Below, in pieces: positions 34,448 through 44,976 of a DNA stretch of 64,000 bases; positions within the stretch are counted from its first letter, which is position 1; the number at the start of each line of letters is the position of its first letter. A program made the position numbers and the translations under genes. Source of the DNA: Callaeas wilsoni (lineage: Eukaryota; Chordata; Aves; Passeriformes; Callaeidae); contig VWPU01001365.1 in the NCBI GenBank assembly GCA_013398955.1, positions 1 to 64,000 of the forward strand, written 5' to 3'. The notes beneath the pieces are model-generated. The model was given only the letters and a program-made list of their open reading frames with translations. It made no database searches and was not told the DNA's origin.

Positions 34448-37400
34448 CCATTGTTGTAGCAAGGATCTAGGAGAATTACCATGAGACAAGAAACAGAATA
34501 ATTAAATAACCACAATATTTTCAAGGGCACATATCAAAGAGTGGACCATTTTTTTTAAGCAACAGCAGAGATTGGGAGAAGATCGTGGGGAGTAAGGAGG
34601 TCCCTTTGTTTGCCTATTTGGAAACTTGCCCATTGTATGACTTCGACCCCAGAGATAAAGTTGGTCTTCTGGAGGTTCATGAGCTCATTCGCAGACAACA
34701 TTTATTGCAAGATTAGTGGACTTTCAATGTGGACTTATCCTAAAGTATTACTGGCTTCCAAAATGCATTCATCAGTCTTCAGGGTGCAGTAAGGCATGGT
34801 CTTGCACAGAACAGATTTACACAAATGGCTTATTAACAAAATCAGGATTAGGGCCAAACAGATGTCAGTATGACTGATTAGCTCAAAATAAACACAGTTG
34901 TGAGATAAGAAATAGCTGTGTTTTTGCTTCATCTTCTTGTGGTGTTGTACTCAATAGATGATGGGAAATGACATGTTAGGTATGAGGTAAAATGACTCAT
35001 CCACTCCTGCAACTCATAGAAGCAGAAGCATCCAGGAATTTTCAGTCCATGGGTATAAAATAAACAATGGCCCTGATCCAGGAAACTCTGCCATGGACAT
35101 GAATCCCTCCAAGGTGTGCAGCCTCCCTATCTCAGGTTTGTGCAGGTGTGGATTTTTATTTTGGCAGCTGAAACTCGCTAAGCATTGAAATTACTATCAT
35201 TTTCATCATGCCACATGCATTAAAGTTGTGATAGGCATAAATATTAGAAAAGAAGTAACAGTTTTTCTCTCATGAGATGTTAAATGTTAAATGATTTGGC
35301 CAAATGTGGAATACAAACACTTTAAATAGTTTCTCAGTGAGAAGAGAGATCTGTGTTACCTTGCTTGGTCCATGTCATCAGCATGTGAAGTACCAAGAGA
35401 TGTGCAGACCAAATCTAGTGCTAGAGGTCAGGGAATTGTATTAAACATCAACTGGCCACATTCATCCATGCACATTGAAAACTGTTGACCAAGTTCATTT
35501 GCTAAACTGCTTTTCAGAGAACAAGAAAGTCAGACTTAAGGCATGGAGATGAAAATGGCAGCAAGAATTATTTTTTGGTACTCCCTTTCAAACAGAAGGT
35601 GGTTGCTTGCTCAAAAATGGAAGAAATTCCACATTTTTTAATGTTCTTAAGGAAAAACTGGGATTTGCATTACAAAGTACACTGTTTTGACTACTGTATA
35701 GATCCAAGAAAGCAATTTCTAGTCATTCAAACAATTATGTTACCATTTTCTAAGTGAAATATTTGTATTTTTCAGTTTGATTTCCAGTGCTAATTTTTCA
35801 CTTCAATAATTTAAGAAGTTAGTTATCCAAACCATTGCTGAACAAACCACTGTAGTAAACCTAACAGAATAATTCCTCTTCTCAACATCCACTTTTCATT
35901 GTGAAAGTGAAGCAGCTAGGGAGAAGAAAGAACTGTTTCTGATCAGTTTGAAATTAAAGTATTCTTGATAATTACTTCTTGCAATTTCTATTACCAGTAG
36001 GTGAATACACTAACACAGCAAAAGCTCTACACCTGGGCATCTTTGAAAACCTGATGCTGTTTTATGTGGATTGCACTCTAAATAATTTAATTAGCCTTTC
36101 AAAAACCCTGCTAAGATCACTTTGCATCTTATTTTATTCATTTCCAGGCTGAAGATGACTCTATTTGTTTGAACTAGAGAGCAACATGAGAGCAACCTTC
36201 TCTCTTCTGTCTAGTGGTGTCATTCCTCATGTTATCCAGGCAAAAACATGTGCAGTCATAATTCTCCTCCTGCTCTACCCTGATCTGTGCTCTGGCTCAG
36301 CTACTGACTAATCTCCAAAATCAAGGGTAAAGTTTTATGTATTTTTTGCCCCTCTCTGTCTTGTTCTCTGCCCTTTTTCCACAGTGCAGCCTCTGCTTTT
36401 AGTCAATAGCAACTGTTAAGATAAAAGCTAATTATTTAGCATACTCCCACTTCTTGTTCTCCCTGGGACCTCTAAACATTTTCATGTCATACAGATGTTA
36501 CTGAGAAGCATTCAAATCTAATCTAGGTTCCTAGAAATGCATGGCATTATTTTTACAAATTTGCACTACTTTTTGTAAAATAGTCTTTCCTACGAGTCTG
36601 AGTTGGGGAAGATGTGCTTTCTTAGCAAGAATGGAAGCGGTCTTGAGGGGATGGAAAGGGAGGATTTAGTAGGATTAGGTTGTAATTATCTCATCCCCTA
36701 TTTAGATATCAAGCTGAAGTGTTTAATTTAAGTGACTTGTTGCTCTAAAGTCCTATCAAACCAAGAGGGATGAAAACAGAACATTCAACAGATAGTTCAG
36801 TTCTTACCTTGACTCAACGCTATCATTTCAAAAAGTAGTAGCTTGGAATACACCTCCTTAGCCAGGTCTCCAGCTGATGGCAATGGTGGGTACCTCTCTC
36901 AAGGTTGGTGGAATTGCATCAGCTTTTGCAACTCAAGCTCTGTCCTTGCAACCTTTGCTATGGATAAGATTGGTCCTCCTCATTTTTACTCTCCTCAGTC
37001 AGAACGCTTTTGCTCTACCAATGCAATTTTCCCTCTCATGTATGGTATTCCACACTATGATATTCCAAATTCCCAAGTCTCCCTGAACCTGACAGAAGTC
37101 TATGGTGACTGCTCTCCTCCATGTGCCATGACCAGATTTCATAGCCCTGCTGTAAAGGGCTGAGGCAAACTCAGGGGCAGCAGAGTCTTGTTTAGCCCAT
37201 GCAGGTGGGGGTTCTTTGGGTGCAGTTAGGGCTAAGACTCGGCCTCGAGGTTCTCCTTCACAGGGTGCTGTCAGAGAGGAGATAAAAGTCACTTTGTGCA
37301 GGGCCGGAAAACTGAAAGGCCTCAGAAAAGAATTTGTCACAACTTTGCAACCAGCAGTGGTAATGGTTTTTGGTCAGGGATTATCTCCATAGTTCTGTGA

Positions 37401-40399
37401 GTGAAGGCCAATTTTCCTTTCAAGGCACTGTATATTTAGTTATTTAATCAGGCTAAATTATTCCTTCTCTCCTCACCCACAGTTAGATCATGGCACAAAA
37501 TTAAGTACAGCCTTTCATTCCACCTCTTCTTGCCTCTCTGTTTGACCTAGACTTTGGGGAGCCATTAAGTTGTCTGAGATATTGATTTAATAAGGGCAGG
37601 AGAATTAAAAAGGACAAAGAGACACCTGACTAATTGGCATTTCCAAGAGTTTTTTGCAATCAGCCAGTGGGGATTTTATAAGGTATGAAGTATTTGCTTT
37701 CACATAAATTTCTTCCACATTCTTTCTCTCATGTTTGCTCGGTAAACTTTCTGGAATAGAGTTCACATCTTCTTCTTTGTAAGCTTTATACTTGGGAGGT
37801 AATTGAGTTGGCTCTTTGTTATGAGAGCATGTACTCGTTTAATTGCACATATGTGTCTGTGAACACACTATCCCTGCTTCTCTCCTAAATTTGATTTGGA
37901 ATGAATCCCACGAAAGGCTGTTTTCCAGCATTAATGGATAAAAGGTCTTTACCAAGGGGAAAAATATTCAAATACTAAATTTAATAAAGTTACATTTAAA
38001 AGTTGTTTCTTTGCAGGAACTCTCTTTGAAAATATGCAGTTCTGAGAATAATTCCTTTCTCCCCACTGTGATTCAAGCATCTTCTACTGATTTTGTGATT
38101 TGCAACCAGTCTGTTTTTATTTTGGAAATATGGCATAATAAGATAAAAATTGAGTGACATATCAGTAACACATTTATACTGTTGTCAGAGTTACTTGTTA
38201 TGTCCTGCCCTGCCACGCTGACCAGAAATGCAAAACTTTGGGAAGATAAGATTCTTACAGGAGATGAAAATAAACACTGTGGTAAACTTTGTCCCATTTG
38301 TGGACTTAAGGTGCTGATCTTAAGGTAGTGATGCAAGCAAGTATTCATCTTCAACGTGTTGCTCTCCGGAACAGCAGAGCAAAGTGCTAGGAGGGAGGTG
38401 ATGTGGGGGCCTGCAGATCTGTCCCTCAGGCTGAGCAGTCACATTACTCAAACCACGTTAAGCAGTACAGATAAGGTAAACTATACGTTGCAATGCAGTG
38501 CGTCAGCTTGATAGATGACTGTCCTGTGGGCTTTTTATCATTTTCCATTAATTTGGATTTTATTGTATGCCAAGACTTAGCAACTTATTGTTATGAGCTG
38601 ACAACCTGATCTTTTTATTCAATTTCTACTTAGCATTTGTTTAATACTAAGTCAGATAAAATAGCCAAGAACTGAGTTCTGCTTGAAAAAGGACGTCAAG
38701 ATTAGGGTCAGCTGATTTCTTTGTCATCCCCTGGCTGTTAAAAAATACATTGTTGTGTTTTCTGGAGAATTCAGTGTCATTTAATCAAAGACCAGTCTCT
38801 TCAAGAGCAGGATATTTCCAGCAGACATTTTCTATGTCTCAGAGCACCAATAAACTGGTTGCTAGTTGGAATTAATTAATTAAAGAATGTGAAAGTGATA
38901 TTTTCTGAAGAAGATGAGGACCATCTTTTATAGGAGTCTGCTCTAACAAGCGCTGGGGTTATAACTAAAGGATAGGCCATAAGGAGAAAAATGTTTATTC
39001 GTGTCTGTCTTTCAAGGTGTTGGGATTTATGTGCTCGACTAGATTCATACCTTTTTTGAATCCTGGCTTACATTTGAGTTCTGGATCCATGGTCATAAAA
39101 TGGCTACTGCTGAGGTATGAGTAAGAAAGCAATGGCACAGGTTTCTTTTTTCAAAGTTTATCCAGGTGGACCCTATCAAAATTTTGCTTCATAACTTTCA
39201 GCTTCGACAAAGAATTGGAGTTTCTGAAGTATTTCAGTACCTCTGAAGTGTCTACTGTATATGGAAGAGTTTTTAAAATGTTTTTGCTCAGAAGTAAACT
39301 GAAAACTGACATTTTCAGTCAAAGATGATATCATGAAGTGTTGAGGTGCTCTGAGTTGTATCACAAAACAAGTTTTTTTCCCCTGAATTATTTTCTATGA
39401 GCACATTTCTGGTTTAATTTGCTGATAAATTTTTGATACACATAACAGAAAGCAATATCAGCCAACTGACTTGTACATGGACCTGGCACAATTGTTGGCC
39501 TTGTATCAGAAAGGAAATCAATTTGGGAACCACTGCCTTGCCTAGACAGAGAAAAAAAATAGAGTTGTGGTTATATACTCTGCCTGAGCAGCCCTGGGAT
39601 GGCATAGCCTCAGGACAGCAGCAGAGGCAATAGAGTCCTCCAGAACTCATATCAAGGCTGCAGAGACTGGGTCTTTTCTTTCACCTGGACTCCTTTTCGT
39701 AAGCTTGATAAAGCTGTTAATACTCATCTTCTGTCAACTGGCCACGGTTCTGTTTCATCAGAGGAGGTATCCAAAGAACAAGGTTTGTTCTTCCCATCTA
39801 CAGTGACTGCAGAAGGGCCAAGACAATCCAAACTAACAGTGTCAGCCTAATTACAGAGAACATCAGACCTTCAGGTTCCTGAAACCCAACAGTTTTCATC
39901 CAGAGAGTTCTGAAGATGGGCCAGATGCTTAGTGCGGGCAAATCCACACTGCATCACTGATTTTGACAGATCAATGTCAATTTATGCCAGTGAAGATTCT
40001 CGATCTTGTTCAGTGCTACCAGCGCCAACGTGGACATACAGTAAGGAATGACAGTTCAGAACACAAGACAAGACAGAGGGTCTGCTTATCTGCTAGGCAG
40101 TGAACACCTTGTAATTTATGCAGTGCAAAGCCCAGTAACAGAGCTGGGGAGCCAAATACTCCTGATAACCGCACCTCCTGGAATTGTGCAGTGCCGCGGA
40201 TAATAAATCTCAGTGATGGCACAAAGCTAAGCTGGGAAAAAATTAAATCAGCTACTCGGGCAGCTGAACAGCCGTCTCAGCTGTGCTGATTCACCCAGAA
40301 TGATGCACTCCACGGGGTTTTCACCGCCTAAACAGATGTTCCCCTAGTACAGGATGCTTTCCATTTTTGTATTGTTCATGCTGGATTTGTGTGTTGCAG
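34448..40399. other. Unique A+T-rich non-coding stretch
   Basis: No gene or interspersed repeat recognised over about 6 kb. The part near 36000-36170 contains TAATTTAATTAG-type homeobox core sites and may be conserved regulatory DNA (inference). Confidence 0.5.
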
Positions 40400-40620
40400 A
40401 TCAGATCTTCAGCTGCTGTAACCAGACCTGTCTAGTCAAAGGCTGTCAGAGAAGGCTGACGCTCCCAGACCCCGTTCTCCCACTTCCATCTGTGGTGTGG
40501 GCTCCCCAGCTGCTGGGGCTCCGCCAGCTGCGTGGCGGCCCCGAGCCGGAGCAGAGCCACGGCGCCGTGGTGCATGTGGCACTGTGTCTCCAGACAAGCT
40601 CTGCTGGGAACTTGTGCCAG
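40400..40620 (+). other. CpG-rich, exon-like segment
   Basis: A G+C-rich patch in otherwise A+T-rich DNA, with about 8 CpG dinucleotides in about 75 bases near 40500-40575. It is preceded by tttgtgtgttgcag (acceptor-like, ending 40399) and followed at 40621 by gtgaca (weak donor after CAG). One plus-strand frame is open across it, within a 222-codon frame at 40354-41022. That larger frame runs into simple repeat at its 3' end, and other frames are open too because of the base composition. No protein family recognised. It could be a transcript exon, a small CpG island or chance. Confidence 0.25.
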
Positions 40621-40899
40621 GTGACAGGAACATTTCCCCAGCTGCCAATGCCCATCGCTGGTGGCTGTGGGATTGCACAGCTGATTTCACGTGGCCTTGG
40701 TGTCCTGAAAGTCAGTGTAGCACTGGGGGACAGGACAGTGAGAAATATTCCCTTTGCAATACATCTGTACAGATATTGCTGTCTAAGCATCTGCAAGTTT
40801 TATTATTTTGGCTCTCCAACATCCAAGTTGATCATGCCCAGACAGTCTTTGGCTCTGCTTAGCTCTGCCAAGATGACATTGGTTTTTTGGGGATTTGAG
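40621..40899. other. Unique non-coding stretch
   Basis: No independent gene or repeat seen. Confidence 0.4.
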
Positions 40900-40996
40900 G
40901 GGTTTTTTTGTTTGTTTGGTTGGTTGGTTGGTTGGATGGTTGGTTTTTTTAGGGCTTTTTATGTGAGTTTTTTTTGGGGGGGTGGGGGTTTTTTTA
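40900..40996. repeat. Poly-T / (TTGG)n / poly-G low-complexity tract
   Basis: T-run, then ttgt and ttgg tetranucleotide units, then a second T-run followed by G7-T-G5 and another T-run. The G-run pair is only two tracts, so a four-stranded G structure would need partners. Low-complexity tracts of this type are common in bird genomes. Confidence 0.85.
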
Positions 40997-43029
40997 GCGA
41001 GTGGGCAAGTGGGGCATGCTGAAACAGAAGAGAATGGTAAGGGAGGGCAACAGAATTACTGGGCAGGTAATATTGCTATGACTTGTTGAATTTATTCTAC
41101 ATAATCTTCAACTTTTGACTTTCAACTTTGTTCCATCTCATGAGAATGATTTTGTATTTCAAAATTTCACAGAACAGCCTGATATTTTCCCTTCACAGAT
41201 ACTATGTTGGATCATTACTGAGAGGTGGAAGGAGTAGAAGAGGATCATGCAGTTTAACTTTTAATGCAAGTGTGAGTCTGTACAATGCCGAGTATGCCAA
41301 AGTACTAACTCCTGTGTGATTATCCCTGCAGTACAATAAATAGCATTAGTCTTTACACAGTAGCAATTCCAGGTTTCTGTCCATTTAGGAGCAATGCCTT
41401 TTCAGTCAATGTTATAGCAGTCTCTTCTTGCTTTGGACTGTGCTGCTTCTTGGATACTAGGGAGGTCTAGTCTGCTAGACTAGAGGGTCTGTTGGGCCCA
41501 CCTTACCCCTATACAGAGCATGTGGACAAATATAATTTTCTGTTAGTAGAAAGTGCCAGGCACAAATTCTGAACAAAATGTGAAAGTGCTGTTCTTAAAC
41601 TTAGCAAAACATACTGGGAGGTGTTTATATGTGTGAAACCAAATGAGGATCTATGTGCTTAGTCTTGGAAGTCAGCTGAAATGCAAGCTGAAGATTCACC
41701 CCTGAGTTTCAGTGTCGTGAGAAGAAGGATATGCCACCTATATCATATAGAAGAAAAGGCAGAAGTATAAATAGAAGTGAAACTATTAATAGTGTTTAGT
41801 AGTGGCTATCATACAGTGAGAGATACTGGGATATTCCCTAGTCTAGATATGGGGGCTAGGAGGGTTTAAGAGAGGAATAAGTGGTGCTGTTGCCTCTTAG
41901 AGCACCGTGATCACTGGCAGATCTGCCTCAGCTGGTTACCACTGTAGCACTAAATGCAAGCTGTCAGTGTCCTGTCCAGGGGACTGATGTGCCAGCATGG
42001 CATTTGTTGTGAGGCCAAGGCTTTTGGTAATGAGATCAAGGCATGAAGTTACTGTAAGACAAGGATTAGACCATTGACACTTTTGATTCTGCTTTGATTA
42101 TTAACCCACAGGGAGGGGAACTGTGGGGGAAATTTCTTGCACTCAGTATCAGTGGAAAGCCTCCTTTCTCCCCTACTGCATTAGATGCCTTTCTGGCTTC
42201 AATGAATCCTGAAACTCAAAGGAAGACTTGACCACAACTGCAAGGACACATCTGCTCTGTATTGGAAGCCAAGGAAAGCCATTAATCATTTGAGATTTGC
42301 TGAAGTGTTTATGAACTGAGCGTTCCTGAACGAGAACAGAATTTCTAGAGAAAGCTGAGCCCAGGTAAGCTTTCTTTTGTTGCTTTTTAAATGGAAGTTA
42401 TTTTGCACCAACATCCAATTTAAGTAAGTCCTTGCTGCTCAGCCTTTTAGTAAGCAGCCATCTCCTACAGAAAATGGAACCTCTTCCTACCATGCAGTGA
42501 TAGCAGTAAGGGTAGCAGTTGATGGTACCTACAAGACTGATGAAATGAACAGTGAATAACCGTACCTCTGAATTTCCTCGAATCTCACCTCACTTATTGA
42601 TGTGACTGTTTGCCATATAAAATGTTCAGAAGGGATACTGGTCTTTATAAAAACCAGCCTTTTCCTGTGCTAGTTCTTGTAGTCTCCTTTTGGTTTAAAG
42701 GAAAACATAGAACTTCTTTATTAGTTGGAGGAGAAAGTAAAAATCATCACAGTCCACTCAAGTGAATATTCTGGAGAACCAAAGTTTCCATGTTATTACG
42801 AGAAGATAAGCAATGTCTTTCTGCAGTGTGCAGCAGGACTCTTATTTAACTTACAATAATAGAACTAAAGCTCCTTAAAAGTTATTTTTAGCTGTGGATA
42901 TTTAACAAGGTTCTTCTTACGTAATTATATACCCAAGCTATCCAACACTGACAGATGCTGACATGTAGGAAATTATGTAGTAAAGCCAGTGACCATCTTC
43001 CATTAGAAAGGAAAAATGAGGCAATTATA
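40997..43029. other. Unique non-coding stretch
   Basis: No gene or interspersed repeat recognised. A small hairpin with 8-bp arms (tctagtct/agactaga, 3-base loop) lies at 41466-41484. Confidence 0.5.
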
Positions 43030-43790
43030 GCCACACATTCAGAGATTTTTAAACCCAGGATAGGTTATGGTCGTGCTCTAGTCCGACCTCCTGTATGACA
43101 TATCTACAAATTTTATTGCAGCACCTCATGAATTTTCCTGTACATAATAATGGGCAGCTTTTAGCCTTTCTGTAAAGACTGTGATAGACAATTCAGTTCA
43201 TTGTGTTCAATCCTTATGCCCTTCGCAGTTGAGAGAAAATATATGCCCTAAACTTGAGTTTTGTCCAGCTTTGGCTTCTACCTAGTGGATTTTATTATGC
43301 CTTTTACACCAGATATGACACCTACAGTTAACAATTTCTTTCTCATAGTTGTAATAGTTACTCTACCATCTGGATGCCTGTGAACTGTGATCATATTACT
43401 TCTTAAACTTCTCTGGGATAAATCAGATTAAACTTCTTTAGTCTCAGTCTGATTTCCAGACCACAGATCATTCTTGTAGCTCTTTTCTGAATCCTTTCCA
43501 AATTTTGAATGTGTTTTGTAAAGTTTGGATGCCAGAACTGCATGTGGTATTTCAGCAATATTCTCAGTAGAGCTATTCACTGACTCTTTCAAACTCCCCT
43601 GCTTATTTATCTAAGGATCAGAATTGCTCTGGAGGGTCATGTTCAGCTGATTATCTAATGTGACCATGAAGTTTTTGCAAAGTTAATTATATCTGAATCA
43701 CTGGTTATAGCTTAAAGTGTGACATAAAGCTTTTGTTGCAAGATGTATGACTCACTTTTGGTTCTGAAAATGCAAGCAATAGAAATGACA
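43030..43790 (-). mobile_element. Long ancient CR1 LINE remnant (ORF2 C-terminus to 3' end)
   Basis: Low-to-high blocks match the inverted 3' region of the old amniote CR1 subfamily. They are: 'gctctagtccgacctcctgtatgaca' near 43077 (CR1: 'gatcatctagtctgacctcctgtataaca'); 'tagctcttttctgaatcctttccaa' near 43477; 'ggatgccagaactgcatgtggtatttcagca' near 43528; 'aaggatcagaattgctctgg'; 'catgttcagctgattatct' near 43640; and 'agatgtatgactcacttttgg' near 43741. Together these decode, in decayed form, the end of CR1 ORF2 (the LEYCVQFW, RVQRRATRMI and KRRLRGDL region). This is the same subfamily as the fragment at 34195-34447, in the opposite orientation. Many stops and indels; inactive. Upper boundary approximate. 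Confidence 0.8.
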
Positions 43791-43804
43791 AGGAATTAAT
43801 CCTT

Positions 43805-43820
43805 ACAACAAATTTGTTGT
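43805..43820. repeat. 16-bp perfect palindrome
   Basis: acaacaaatttgttgt is its own reverse complement with no spacer. It lies just beyond the CR1 remnant. It contains ACAA cores on each strand, a SOX-like motif (inference). Confidence 0.8.
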
Positions 43821-44249
43821 CCCATCACTTTTATCATCCTACATCCCTTTGGTGTTGTCTCAGACTTCTACCACAGTTGTTTTGTTTTTGTCTGTAGTGT
43901 TGGTATGTGACTGGAGTAGCTGATATGAAGAATAGAACCCCCTCTAGAATCCAGGTGGAACACCTCGCTGAATGAGAGTGATTCTGCTTAAAATACTCCT
44001 AGAAATACATTCATTAGACAGCTTTTAAGCCATTTAACACTAATAGATTGTTATGTGGGAGAGAGTTAAACACCTTATAAGATCTAAATATTTTTCCTTT
44101 TTGCATCTCCTCCTGTCAGCCAAGCTGGCAATCTTCACCAAGACTGTAATCAAGTCCTGCAGGTTTACAAATGTTGTTATTAATGACTGCTGTTTAACAT
44201 CATTGCTAATTGCCAGTGGAACAGTAACTATCAAGTGAGACTCTGAATA

Positions 44250-44370
44250 TATCATCCTGCTTCCTTCTGAATCTAAACCAGAAACATTTGTCAAGTACTT
44301 CTCCGTTTCCCACATTATGATTGATAATTTTGCTATTCTTTACTAGTATTGGATCCATCCTATACAATCC
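44250..44370 (-). mobile_element. CR1 ORF2 fragment (endonuclease-RT linker region)
   Basis: On the minus strand a frame reads MDPILVKNSKIINHNVGNGE followed by VLDKCF. This aligns with the CR1-type linker motif GIGPLLDGNGRIINNNEEKAEVLNKYF that precedes the reverse transcriptase domain. It lies 5' (in CR1 sense) of the remnant at 43030-43790 and in the same orientation. The full RT domain that should separate them is missing from the intervening ~460 bp. So either one element lost its RT domain or two insertions lie side by side. Decayed and inactive. Confidence 0.6.
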
Positions 44371-44771
44371 AAGACCAACTTTTCCACCTGAAAATGATGC
44401 TTCTCTGGAACTTGTTGAGAGAATGTGTCTGTTTCAACTGTAACATTGGCAGAAAACCTTCCTAGTTTGGTAGGGGAATTGCAGGAAAGGAGAAAACAAG
44501 TCCTACTCTGGAGATGCCTGATGTCAGCTTCTCAGCTTTCTCCAAATCTGGTGGGACACTGTCTGTGTGGGGGCCTCCATGATGGGGCGAGTGGAACAGA
44601 CGCGCTTGTACATCAGTTCACATGATGATTCCAGCACACTGGCTGGATATGTGCTTTCCAATGGGTTTCCTTTCAGAGCAAAGGCCCCAGAAGAGGCAGC
44701 TCCCCTAGAACTGGCTGAGTGCTTCAGCCTTCCTCCCACGCCTGCATCACGTGCGAGAGCTGATCGATCTG
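44371..44771. other. Unique non-coding stretch
   Basis: No independent feature recognised. Part may belong to the outer arms of the foldback repeat that follows. Confidence 0.4.
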
Positions 44772-44976
44772 CCAGTGGTTAGGAGGTTTCCCTGGGAAGT
44801 GCATCCCCAGGTTTGAGTCCTTGCTCTGATTTGGAGTGGTTCCTTGGCTGCCAAGCTGCACTGGCCATTTCTCTTTCTTCCAATGAATACTTAATTGAAA
44901 TCAGCTTCAAATCAGACGGAGCAAGAACTTGAATCTGCAGCTTCCTTTTATCTCCCGGGAGCTTCCTAACCACTGG
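44772..44976. repeat. Foldback (long inverted) repeat with tRNA B-box-like motif
   Basis: Outer arms ccagtggttagga (44772-44784) and tcctaaccactgg (44964-44976) are exact reverse complements. Inner arms agree imperfectly: 'ggtttgagtccttgctctgatttg' (about 44810-44833) against the complement of 'caaatcagacggagcaagaacttgaatc' (44908-44935). The central spacer is 44834-44907. Both arms carry a GGTTTGAGTCC-like sequence, close to the RNA polymerase III B box GGTTCGANNCC. The arrangement fits a small non-autonomous foldback or MITE-like family of amniotes (crocodilian 'Chompy' elements are one candidate; I cannot confirm). No transposase is encoded. Confidence 0.65.

Noticed and set aside
40354..41022. 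222-codon plus-strand open frame as a complete gene
   Set aside because: Its last part runs through T-run/TTGG/G-run simple repeat, and competing frames are open on both strands. Only the exon-like core was kept as a candidate.
44805..44825. tRNA gene suggested by the B-box-like GGTTTGAGTCC
   Set aside because: No A box, no cloverleaf and no terminator run at the right spacing. The motif is part of a foldback repeat.
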